Below are positions 15,219-22,031 of a DNA stretch of 22,048 nucleotides, in pieces (the first letter of the stretch is position 1; each line of letters starts with the position of its first letter). The notes below the pieces were generated by a model, which had not been told where the DNA came from, ran no database searches, and saw only the letters and a program-made list of their open reading frames with translations. A program made the position numbers and the translations under genes. The stretch covers positions 1 to 22,048 of the forward strand of contig CAJUOQ010000030.1 in assembly GCA_910588235.1 (NCBI GenBank). Direction: 5' to 3'. This DNA comes from an uncultured Atopostipes sp. Lineage in GTDB: Bacteria > Bacillota > Bacilli > Lactobacillales > Carnobacteriaceae_A.

Positions 15219-17018
15219 TTAATTATTTTCTTCATCTTCTTCTGTATCTTCCGAAGTAGTTGTTACTTGCAACGAAAGTTCTTCAAGCTGTTTGTCCGAT
15301 ACAACTGTTGGTGCATCTGTTAATGGATCTGCTGCTCGTCCATTTTTCGGGAACGGAATAACTTCTCGAATATTTGGTTCTCCCGCTAAAATCATCACAA
15401 AACGGTCCAAACCTAAAGCAATTCCTCCATGCGGTGGAAAACCATATTCAAGAGCTTCGAGTAAGAAACCAAATTGATTTTCTGCTTCTTCTTTGGTAAA
15501 GCCTAAAGTTTCAAACATTTGCTCTTGCAATTCTTTTTCATGAATACGTAAAGAACCGCCTCCTATTTCGTAACCATTTAAGACGATATCATAAGCTTGC
15601 GCATACACTTCTTCTGGGTGAGTCGCTAATTTTTCAATATCTTCTTCTTTTGGTCGCGTGAATGGATGGTGGGCTGCTACATAGCGTTCTAATTCTTCAT
15701 CATATTCCAATAATGGCCAATCAATGACCCAAACAAAGGCTAATTCTTCAGGGTCATATAATTCTAATTCTTTTCCTAAATGAACACGCAAAGCACCTAA
15801 TGCTTCAGAGACAACTTGTTTTTCATCGGCAACAAATAATAACAAGTCTCCTTCTTCAGCATCCATCGCCTCGAATAAATTATTTTGTAGTTCTTCATCA
15901 CTAAAGAATTTAGAAATTGGTCCTGTCAGACCTTCAGCCGTCACTTTCATCCACGCTAAGCCTTTCGCATCATGTACTTTAGCTATATCTTCTAGCGCAT
16001 CGATTTGTTTACGAGTAAAGGCATCTGCTCCGCCTTTTACAGCTAATCCTTTGACGGCGCCTCCCGTTTCAAGAGCTGAGGTAAATACGCGGAAATCAGA
16101 ATCTTCAACAACCGCTCCGACATCTTTTAATTTCATGTCAAATCGGATATCTGGTTTATCACTACCATATTGTTCCATTGCTTCGTCATAAGTGATCATT
16201 GGGAAGTCTTCTGTTATTTCAAATCCTTTTACTTCTTTGACAACATATTTTAACATGTCTTCTGTCCCTTGACGGATTTCTTCTTCCGACATGAAGCTTG
16301 TCTCAATATCTACTTGTGTAAATTCTGGTTGTCGATCCCCTCTTAAATCTTCATCACGGAAACAACGTACAATTTGATAATAACGGTCAAAACCTGATCC
16401 CATCAATAACTGTTTAAACAGTTGAGGAGACTGTGGTAAAGCGAAAAACTCGCCTGGATGTACACGGGAAGGAACGAGATAATCGCGTGCGCCTTCTGGT
16501 GTAGATTTCGTTAAATAAGGTGTTTCAATGTCGATAAAGTGATCATCATCTAAGAAATTATGGATTGCTCGTTTCGTTTTGTGTCGGATACGAATGTTTT
16601 CTTGCATTCGTGTTCGACGTAAATCGAGATAACGATATTTTAGTCGAATATCATCCGCAACATTCAAGTCATTCTTGATCTCGAAAGGTGGTGTTTTTGC
16701 TTTGTTTAAAATTTTGACAGCTGCTGCTTCAATTTCAACTTCTCCTGTTGCCATATTTGGATTAGCTGTACCTTCTAAACGTTCGACAACGGTTCCTTCC
16801 ACCTCAATCACATACTCTGCTCGTAGTGTTTCAGCAATTTCTAAAAGTTCTGCTTTCTCATCGGCATTAAAAACCACTTGGACAAAGCCGGTGGTATCCC
16901 GTAAATCAATGAAGATCATTCCACCAAGGTCTCGTCTTTTTTGGACCCAACCATCTAATTTAACTGTTTTTCCGATATGTTCTTTTCTGATATGTCCACA
17001 ATATATTGTTCTTGTCAT
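15219..17018 (-). CDS. aspS: Aspartyl-tRNA synthetase (bacterial type)
   Basis: A class II synthetase that charges tRNA-Asp. The 599 residues include an N-terminal OB-fold anticodon-binding domain (about 1-105), class II motif 2 FRDEDLRGDRQPEFTQVDIE (about 218-237), the bacterial-specific GAD insertion (about 300-420), and motif 3 GIALGLDRFVMILAG near 535-550. The C-terminus ends in an acidic tail of Glu, Asp and Thr. Whether it is the discriminating or Asn-accepting form cannot be judged here. The gene begins 3 bases after the hisS stop, with its GAGGAA ribosome site inside the end of hisS, so the two are translationally coupled. Confidence 0.97.
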   Translation of the reverse strand: MTRTIYCGHIRKEHIGKTVKLDGWVQKRRDLGGMIFIDLRDTTGFVQVVFNADEKAELLEIAETLRAEYVIEVEGTVVERLEGTANPNMATGEVEIEAAAVKILNKAKTPPFEIKNDLNVADDIRLKYRYLDLRRTRMQENIRIRHKTKRAIHNFLDDDHFIDIETPYLTKSTPEGARDYLVPSRVHPGEFFALPQSPQLFKQLLMGSGFDRYYQIVRCFRDEDLRGDRQPEFTQVDIETSFMSEEEIRQGTEDMLKYVVKEVKGFEITEDFPMITYDEAMEQYGSDKPDIRFDMKLKDVGAVVEDSDFRVFTSALETGGAVKGLAVKGGADAFTRKQIDALEDIAKVHDAKGLAWMKVTAEGLTGPISKFFSDEELQNNLFEAMDAEEGDLLLFVADEKQVVSEALGALRVHLGKELELYDPEELAFVWVIDWPLLEYDEELERYVAAHHPFTRPKEEDIEKLATHPEEVYAQAYDIVLNGYEIGGGSLRIHEKELQEQMFETLGFTKEEAENQFGFLLEALEYGFPPHGGIALGLDRFVMILAGEPNIREVIPFPKNGRAADPLTDAPTVVSDKQLEELSLQVTTTSEDTEEDEENN

Positions 17019-17021
17019 TTT

Positions 17022-18329
17022 CTATTCCTCGCTTGCTAATTTTTGTAAAGTTTCTTCGTAAATTTTTCTAAAATCGTCTCCATAAATCGTATCAAAATCT
17101 AATGAAACTTCTTTTCCAGTTTCTAATAGCTTCATATTTATTTTCCGATCTTCTAATTCTTGACTACCTAACGTAAAGACTGTTTTAGCATTTAATCGAT
17201 CCGCTGTTTTGAATTGACTTCCTGGTTTACGACCGACAAATTCACGTTCAGCTGTTAAGCCATGTTTTCTTAAAGCCATGACTAACTTTAAAGCTTCACT
17301 GTTCACTTCGTCACCGATAGTGACAACAAAAGCATCTAATTGCGTAAGCTTTGGAAAATCAAAATCTGCGCCTTCTAATAACATAATTAATCTTTCTAAA
17401 CCAATGGCAAAACCAAAACCTGGTGTCGTTGGTCCGCCTACTTCTTCAACTAACTGATCATAACGACCGCCTGCACAAATTGTTGTGTTTGCGCCAAAGT
17501 TCGGATCATTTGTAATCACTTCAAAAATAGTATCATTATAATAATCTAAACCGCGTACCATATTTGTATCAATCTCATAAGGTATCTCAAGCAATTCAAG
17601 CATTTCTTTTACAGCTTCAAAATGAGCCTTTGATTCTTCGTCTAAATAATCTAAAACAGACGGTGCATCTTTTACAATTTCTTGATCTCTTTTATCTTTA
17701 CTATCTAATACTCGCAAAGGATTTTTGTGTAAACGTTCCTGTGAATCTTCACTCAGCTCATCCATATGCGGTGTTAAAAATTCAATTAATGCTTCGCGAT
17801 AAGCTAATCGAGATTCGGTGTTACCCAAAGAATTAATCACTAAAGATAAATTTCGAATCCCAAATCCTTTAAATATTTCCATCGCTAAAGTCATCGTTTC
17901 AACGTCAACAGCTGGGTTCTTACTGCCGTAAACTTCCACTCCAATCTGGTGGAATTGACGCATACGACCACTTTGCGGTCGTTCAAAACGAAACATTGGA
18001 CCTTCATAATAATATTTCACTGGTTTATGATACTCGGGGCCATATATTTTATTTTCAACATAAGCGCGCACTACCCCCGCGGTTCCCTCGGGACGTAACG
18101 CTAAATGGCGGTCTCCTTTATCATAAAATTCATACATCTCTTTTGAGACAATATCACTTGTTTCACCTACACCGCGAGCAAATAGTTCAAATTGTTCAAA
18201 AATAGGTAGACGTATTTCTTGATAGTAATACTGTTTCAATAGGTCTTTAATTTTATTTTCGACATACTGCCATTTATTGGTTTCGTCTGGTAAAAAATCA
18301 GCAGTTCCTCTAATTTTTTGATATTTCAT
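17022..18329 (-). CDS. hisS: Histidyl-tRNA synthetase
   Basis: A class II synthetase that charges tRNA-His. The product, 435 residues from the ATG at 18329, begins with the hallmark KIRGTADFLPDE. It continues with motif 2 YYEGPMFRFERPQSGRMRQF, the histidine-binding motif LVRGLDYYNDTIFEV, and motif 3 GFGFAIGLERLIMLLE, and ends in a C-terminal anticodon-binding domain of about 95 residues. The frame is open upstream to 18368, but that segment overlaps the T-box terminator. The chosen ATG follows a GAGGGGAAGG ribosome site. It is first in the hisS-aspS-nfo operon and is preceded by a T-box leader, so expression should rise when the cognate tRNA is uncharged. Confidence 0.97.
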   Translation of the reverse strand: MKYQKIRGTADFLPDETNKWQYVENKIKDLLKQYYYQEIRLPIFEQFELFARGVGETSDIVSKEMYEFYDKGDRHLALRPEGTAGVVRAYVENKIYGPEYHKPVKYYYEGPMFRFERPQSGRMRQFHQIGVEVYGSKNPAVDVETMTLAMEIFKGFGIRNLSLVINSLGNTESRLAYREALIEFLTPHMDELSEDSQERLHKNPLRVLDSKDKRDQEIVKDAPSVLDYLDEESKAHFEAVKEMLELLEIPYEIDTNMVRGLDYYNDTIFEVITNDPNFGANTTICAGGRYDQLVEEVGGPTTPGFGFAIGLERLIMLLEGADFDFPKLTQLDAFVVTIGDEVNSEALKLVMALRKHGLTAEREFVGRKPGSQFKTADRLNAKTVFTLGSQELEDRKINMKLLETGKEVSLDFDTIYGDDFRKIYEETLQKLASEE

Positions 18330-18369
18330 TGTTTTCCTTCCCCTCGATTTTCTATTATATATAAGCATT

Positions 18370-18404
18370 AAAAAACGCCCCTATTCTTTCGAATAAGGAC
18401 GCGT
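18370..18404 (-). terminator. T-box attenuator hairpin
   Basis: On the minus strand CCTTATTC GAAA GAATAGGG forms a GC-containing stem closed by a GAAA tetraloop, extended outward by ACGC/GCGT pairing, and followed by TTTTTT (18375-18370). It lies 40 bases ahead of the hisS start and is mutually exclusive with the T-box antiterminator. Confidence 0.88.
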
Positions 18405-18704
18405 TTATTTATTATAGTCCAAGCACGTGGTACCACCTTGATTTGGAATGATGAAAAACTTCCTTCTGGCCACTTCATGACGAACATGAAATCACCATCA
18501 TTGGTTTTTCTCATGTAATGAAACTTATGGAATCACTACAAAATATTCCCTCTTCGTTAACGCCTTTAACGTGACAGCTTTTTACTGCCAATCCTCAAGA
18601 ATGTCTTTCCATTTACAACTTATGACTTCTCTCAACAACGAAGCCTTTTCTGTAATAAAAGTTTTGTAAATATACTTTTTCTATCACTGGAAGCTTATTT
18701 TATT
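18370..18704 (-). promoter_or_regulatory. T-box leader controlling hisS-aspS-nfo
   Basis: The minus strand carries the highly conserved T-box AAGGTGGTACCACG (18438-18425). It is followed by a terminator hairpin at 18404-18370 whose 5' arm includes CGTCCTT; the CCTT can instead pair with AAGG of the T-box to form the antiterminator. Upstream are a probable stem I, closed by CTTCGTT (about 18641-18635) with AACGAAG (about 18557-18551), a hairpin TGTAGTG/CATTACA and a hairpin TTCATG/CATGAA. Uncharged tRNA is expected to stabilise the antiterminator. The specifier codon is not certain: a CAC (His) lies at 18573-18571 on the 3' side of stem I and a GAC (Asp) at 18605-18603 in the apical part. Confidence 0.92.
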
Positions 18705-18710
18705 AACTCA

Positions 18711-18739
18711 ACTTTACTAAATTCTTAGTGAAATGTCAA
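18711..18739 (-). promoter_or_regulatory. Probable promoter of the T-box/hisS operon
   Basis: A perfect TTGACA (18739-18734) and TAAAGT (18716-18711) are separated by 17 bases on the minus strand. Transcription would begin near 18704, just ahead of stem I. It lies back to back with the amidase promoter about 40 bases away. Confidence 0.65.
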
Positions 18740-18779
18740 AAGGAATTTCACACGGCGAGACTTAATTACGGCAGTTGCA

Positions 18780-18808
18780 TTAACAAACTAATCAAAGCTT
18801 GCTATAAT
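18780..18808 (+). promoter_or_regulatory. Probable promoter of the amidase gene
   Basis: TTAACA (18780-18785) and a perfect TATAAT (18803-18808) are separated by 17 bases, with TG at 18800-18801 giving an extended -10. It lies about 50 bases ahead of the amidase start. A second TATAAT occurs at 18817-18822. Confidence 0.8.
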
Positions 18809-18856
18809 ATTACTTATATAATAGTACCGTTTTCAACTAGAAAAGGAGGCTTCATA

Positions 18857-20233
18857 ATGTCCTCGGATTCTTTATCAGATAAATTAAAAAATAAGTTACC
18901 CAAAAAGAGTGTTTTTATTACTTTTTTTATTGTCTTAATCAGTTTAACTTTTGGTGCAATGGTTGCCTTAGCCAACGAAAATACAGTTGTTGTTGAAACG
19001 GATATATTAAACGTACGTTACGGTCCAGGTCTTTCCCACGGTGTGATGACCCAAGTGGAAGAAGATGACCGACTCTTTCTTTTAGGTGAAGAAAATAAAT
19101 GGTATAAAGTTCGCCTAGGAGATGATCAAGTTGGTTGGGTAGCTAGTTGGTTGGTTGATTCCAATGATGTTATTCAAGGAGACCAACAATTTGCACGCGT
19201 AACCGGCGAAGCCGTTAATATTCGTCAGTTTTCAAATACGGATTCTGAAATTTTAGGCACGGTTTATCGCGATACCGAATTACAAGTCCTTTACCAAGAA
19301 GGTCAATGGTATCAAGTCCTATACATGGGGCGTGTTGCTTGGATTCATGGGGATTATATTGAAATGATTGATGCTGCTCCCGCAGAAAATGTGCAAACAA
19401 CATCTGAAGCTGTTTCTGATTCTTCAGTGGTTGTGATTGGAGAGGCTCCTTCAACAAATATCCGCAGCGAACCTTCCATGTCAGGTGAAGTGATCCACCG
19501 AGCAGACCCTGGTGAACAATTCGAATATATTGAAAGTGCCGGTGATTGGTACCAAATTCGAGTGAATGAACATCAAACAGGTTACGTTTCTGGTACTGTA
19601 GCAAGTATTGGTACAAAAGAAGATGTTGAAGAAACGGATGCGGCCGAAACAGAGTCTTCGCAAGCTCAATATGCTCGAACCGCTACAAACTTAGCAGAAG
19701 CAACCATTGTTGTGGATGCAGGTCATGGGGGTCATGATTCAGGTGCTATTTCAAGCAATGAAGCGATTCAAGAAAAAGATATTGCGCTCAGTACGGCTCT
19801 ATTACTCCGCAATCGTCTACAAGATGCTGGAAGCAATGTTATTCTTACTCGGTCGACGGATGATTTTATTTCATTAGATCAACGGGTTCAAACCTCTCAT
19901 GCGCATCAGGCAGATTTATTTATTAGTTTACATTATGATGCGGTTGAAGTGACAAACACAATGAACGGCACCACGACTTATTATTATTCTGAAGATGATC
20001 TTGACTTAGCAAACACCGTCAATCGTTACCTCAGTCAAAGTGGTCCATTAGATAACAATGGCGTTCGTTTAGGTGATTACTACGTTTTACGTACGAACCG
20101 TCAACCGGCTATCTTACTCGAGTTAGGCTATATGAATAGTCAAACGGACCTTCAACATATTGATACGGAAGCTTATCAGTCCACGATTGTGGAAGTTATT
20201 TATCAAGCGTTACGCGATTATTATGGACAATAA
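18857..20233 (+). CDS. Secreted N-acetylmuramoyl-L-alanine amidase with three SH3b domains
   Basis: A cell-wall hydrolase that cuts between N-acetylmuramic acid and the stem peptide. The 458-residue product has an uncleaved or cleavable N-terminal signal segment (about 16-38, ending ALANE), three bacterial SH3 domains (about 44-100, 113-168 and 190-250, each with the NVR/NIR start and a GWV or GYV-like end), a Glu/Thr-rich linker, and an Amidase_3 domain (about 280-457). The zinc site is complete: His290 in DAGHGG, Glu306 in QEKD and His359 in SLHY, with catalytic Glu422 in LLELGY. The start is set by AAAGGAGG (18842-18849), 7 bases before the ATG at 18857; the open frame upstream to 18728 crosses the promoter. 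It is transcribed alone, divergent from hisS, with its own terminator. A role in daughter-cell separation or turnover is inferred. Confidence 0.94.
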   Translation: MSSDSLSDKLKNKLPKKSVFITFFIVLISLTFGAMVALANENTVVVETDILNVRYGPGLSHGVMTQVEEDDRLFLLGEENKWYKVRLGDDQVGWVASWLVDSNDVIQGDQQFARVTGEAVNIRQFSNTDSEILGTVYRDTELQVLYQEGQWYQVLYMGRVAWIHGDYIEMIDAAPAENVQTTSEAVSDSSVVVIGEAPSTNIRSEPSMSGEVIHRADPGEQFEYIESAGDWYQIRVNEHQTGYVSGTVASIGTKEDVEETDAAETESSQAQYARTATNLAEATIVVDAGHGGHDSGAISSNEAIQEKDIALSTALLLRNRLQDAGSNVILTRSTDDFISLDQRVQTSHAHQADLFISLHYDAVEVTNTMNGTTTYYYSEDDLDLANTVNRYLSQSGPLDNNGVRLGDYYVLRTNRQPAILLELGYMNSQTDLQHIDTEAYQSTIVEVIYQALRDYYGQ

Positions 20234-20258
20234 GTAAAAACCAATAGTCAATACAATA

Positions 20259-20312
20259 AACTCAGCGAGCTAAGCGAATTCAATGTAGAATTCTCTACTC
20301 GCTGTGTTTTTT
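20259..20312 (+). terminator. Terminator of the amidase gene
   Basis: CAGCGAG (20263-20269) pairs with CTCGCTG (20298-20304), and the loop contains an inner GAATTC/GAATTC pairing. TTTTTT follows at 20307-20312. It lies about 30 bases after the stop codon. Confidence 0.82.
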
Positions 20313-20410
20313 AATATTTATATCGAAAAACAAGAAATCATCCTAAGATTCGTAAATAACTATCCACTATAGAAACTTTCACCTTAGACATAGTACATGT
20401 CCATAATACG

Positions 20411-20441
20411 AAAAAAAGACCATACATTATTCATGTATGGC
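20411..20441 (-). terminator. Terminator on the minus strand beyond the secreted-protein gene
   Basis: CCATACAT (20420-20427) and ATGTATGG (20433-20440) pair perfectly with a 5-base loop. On the minus strand the stem is followed by seven T. It lies about 80 bases after the stop of the gene at 20523. The stretch 20313-20410 holds nothing that I can support. Confidence 0.85.
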
Positions 20442-20522
20442 CAAAATATTTTGTTTATCTATCTATTTGGCAATGAGCAATTTAGGGTTGGTCCATCAAC
20501 AGCAAATACTATGGAGTCAAAA

Positions 20523-21056
20523 TTATCTAGGTTCTACAGTAAATGCTGCTACCCAAGTCATATTTAAAACAACACCATTCCCATTATTATTATTATCTAT
20601 TCTATTTGCTACAAGGTTAGAATATGTAGCTGATAACCCTCCTGCTCCTGCTACAGCGGGTCCTATGCCGGGTACTAGGACTCCAAGTCCTCCAATTGTA
20701 GAATAACCTAAAGCGTAATTACGAAATTGTTGAGCAGCTGCATTAGCTTGTGAGTTATTATAAATTGTACTTCTTCCCCACCAATGAGTAGTAGAAGATA
20801 TATAGTCGTTTGCATATAGAGTTGGTTGAGAACCTAATTCAATAACATTTAAATTTTTGTCAATAGCTATCAGTTCACTGTCGACTCCATAATTTAATTC
20901 TTCAAAATGATCTTCTAAAGCGCTTAAATTATATTCTTCATACATCTCTTCTGAAAGTTCATTGCTTAACTGGATATGCTCTTCATTATTAACTTCTACA
21001 AATTTTTCGACTTTATTAATTAATTCTTTGTTGTCTACTTCTTCAACATCCTCCAC
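20523..21056 (-). CDS. Secreted antimicrobial-like proprotein, frameshifted in its signal peptide
   Basis: The intact frame codes for 177 residues from a GTG that has no ribosome site. The real start is probably the ATG at 21193 (see the next entry). Residues 1-80 are acidic and helical, like a propeptide. Residues 88-177 are different in character: THWWGR, a Gln/Asn/Ala-rich helix, a glycine-rich hydrophobic segment with GGLGVLVPGIGPAVAGAGG (about 123-141), an ATYSNLVANRI helix and a final hydrophobic strand ending TVEPR. From memory this two-part layout, with a WWG motif and a glycine-rich C-terminal helix, resembles EF1097 (the enterocin O16 precursor of Enterococcus faecalis) and geobacillin 26. 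Both are antimicrobial proteins; enterocin O16 is released by proteolysis. That relationship is inference. It is flanked by a terminator and by a divergent XRE regulator, and is more AT-rich than its neighbours. Confidence 0.65.
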   Translation of the reverse strand: MEDVEEVDNKELINKVEKFVEVNNEEHIQLSNELSEEMYEEYNLSALEDHFEELNYGVDSELIAIDKNLNVIELGSQPTLYANDYISSTTHWWGRSTIYNNSQANAAAQQFRNYALGYSTIGGLGVLVPGIGPAVAGAGGLSATYSNLVANRIDNNNNGNGVVLNMTWVAAFTVEPR

Positions 21057-21193
21057 TTCTTGCTGAGATTGTACCGTTTCAACATCAATCGCGTCTGCCG
21101 AAGCTAAGACGGTAGGACTAATAAGGGTTGTAGAAAAAACAGCCCCGTTATCATAAAAGAAACTAATTTTCGTTTATTGTTCCTACTAATCAT
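21057..21193 (-). pseudogene. Out-of-frame start and signal peptide of the secreted proprotein
   Basis: An ATG at 21193-21191 lies 7 bases after AGAAGGAG (21208-21201) and opens a typical signal peptide, MISRNNKRKLVSFMITGLFF. This frame then runs into a stop after 29 codons. Downstream, in the frame of the gene at 20523, the sequence encodes STTLISPTVLASADA, a perfect end of the same signal peptide with an ASA cleavage site. One extra T in the minus-strand run of six T (21139-21134) would fuse the two and give a 223-residue precursor. The break is a real frameshift mutation, a slippage-prone switch, or a sequencing error. Confidence 0.75.
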
Positions 21194-21216
21194 TATAAAA
21201 CTCCTTCTGTACTAAA

Positions 21217-21234
21217 TTCATTAATATTAATGAA
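21217..21234. repeat. 18-bp perfect palindrome ahead of the proprotein gene
   Basis: TTCATTAATATTAATGAA is a perfect inverted repeat with no spacer, placed 9 bases upstream of the ribosome site at 21208-21201. It is a natural operator candidate for a dimeric HTH regulator such as the divergent XRE protein, although AT-rich palindromes arise by chance more easily than others. Confidence 0.5.
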
Positions 21235-21296
21235 ATATTAATGTGTATTTAACATACATGTATAAAAATAAAGAGGCAATGAATAATATAAACATT

Positions 21297-21405
21297 TTTA
21301 CATTGTTTTTTATGGTAAGGGATGTTTACATGGTAATACCTTTCTGGTAAATTTGGTTTACATTAACTGGATTAGTAAAATACAAATGTCATTCATACTT
21401 TACAT
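21297..21405. repeat. Cluster of four TTTACAT copies in the divergent intergenic region
   Basis: TTTACAT occurs at 21297-21303, 21325-21331, 21357-21363 and 21399-21405, all in the same orientation. Interleaved with them are GGTAA copies at 21314-21318, 21332-21336 and 21346-21350. The distances (28, 32 and 42 bp) are irregular. The whole region between the two divergent starts (21194-21473) has no reading frame of note and appears regulatory. Confidence 0.45.
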
Positions 21406-21473
21406 AAAAAGAGTAAATTGGAAAGCTAAATTTGCTAGCCATATTTTAAAATTTGATATACGATAATATTTGA

Positions 21474-21893
21474 ATGGAAAATTACATGGAACAGTTTGGG
21501 GAAAAGATTAGAGAAAAAAGAAAAAGTTTAAAATTAACACAAACCGAAGTCAGCAGAGAAATAAATGTAAGTAGACAAACAATATCAAGTTGGGAAAATG
21601 GGAAAAGCTACCCTGATATTTTGACATTAATTGCTTTAAGTAATTTTTATAGTCTGTCTCTTGATTACTTAATGAAAGAGGACATTAAGTACATATCAAA
21701 AATAAAAAAAGATAATGTTAGTCTAGGTGTTCTAAAATTATTTTTTATAGCACAACTTATATTAGGAATCTCATTTGAAACACATTTTCTTATTATATCT
21801 GGAAGTGCGATAGTGGGAATATTGGGTTCTTTACTAATTTTCGGAATCTCTTTATATTTATATTCTTGTTACGGAAAATATAATAAAAGATAA
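21474..21893 (+). CDS. XRE-family HTH regulator with two C-terminal membrane helices
   Basis: The 139-residue protein has a Cro/C1-type HTH (residues about 9-63) with the classic LTQTEVSREINVSRQTISSW pattern, followed by a linker and two hydrophobic helices (about 83-99 and 103-130). It ends in a short basic tail. The DNA-binding domain would therefore be tethered to the inner face of the membrane. Proteins of this shape are common in Lactobacillales and often lie beside bacteriocin, immunity or stress genes. No ribosome site precedes the ATG at 21474, and a GATAAT -10-like element (21462-21467) is only 6 bases away, so a leaderless message is possible; the ATG at 21486 is the alternative start. 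It is divergent from the secreted proprotein gene and is a likely regulator of it, by position only. Confidence 0.85.
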   Translation: MENYMEQFGEKIREKRKSLKLTQTEVSREINVSRQTISSWENGKSYPDILTLIALSNFYSLSLDYLMKEDIKYISKIKKDNVSLGVLKLFFIAQLILGISFETHFLIISGSAIVGILGSLLIFGISLYLYSCYGKYNKR

Positions 21894-21922
21894 AAACAAA
21901 GTATCTTTATTGGAGGAATTAA

Positions 21923-22012
21923 ATGTTTGAAGAAAATTCAAAACTTAACAAAAGATTATTAATAGTTGCGTCAGTTGCATTTCTTATTAATATTCCTAAA
22001 TTTCAAGTTTAA
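21923..22012 (+). CDS. 29-residue single-helix membrane peptide
   Basis: A short frame begins with ATG at 21923 behind TTGGAGGAATTAA, a strong ribosome site with about 7 bases of spacing. It lies 29 bases after the XRE stop and is likely co-transcribed with it. The product has a charged start (MFEENSKLNKR), a hydrophobic helix (LLIVASVAFLINI) and a short end, PKFQV. It could be a real small membrane peptide, for example an immunity or toxin-type peptide. It could also be the broken start of a larger membrane protein, since the window ends 36 bases later. I do not recognise a family. Confidence 0.5.
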   Translation: MFEENSKLNKRLLIVASVAFLINIPKFQV

Positions 22013-22022
22013 GTTAGTCACT

Positions 22023-22031
22023 TGTTATAAT
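22023..22031 (+). promoter_or_regulatory. Possible extended -10 element at the window edge
   Basis: TG at 22023-22024, one base, then TATAAT at 22026-22031 form a perfect extended -10 element. No clear -35 is seen, and any gene it serves is outside the window. Confidence 0.35.

Noticed and set aside
18728..18856. An N-terminal extension of the amidase of 43 codons
   Set aside because: It crosses the TTAACA/TATAAT promoter and the ribosome site; the signal peptide and AAAGGAGG place the start at 18857.
20437..20706. An 89-codon plus-strand frame opposite the secreted proprotein gene
   Set aside because: It lacks a ribosome site, its product is an antisense shadow of the glycine/alanine-rich minus-strand gene, and it starts inside the terminator region.
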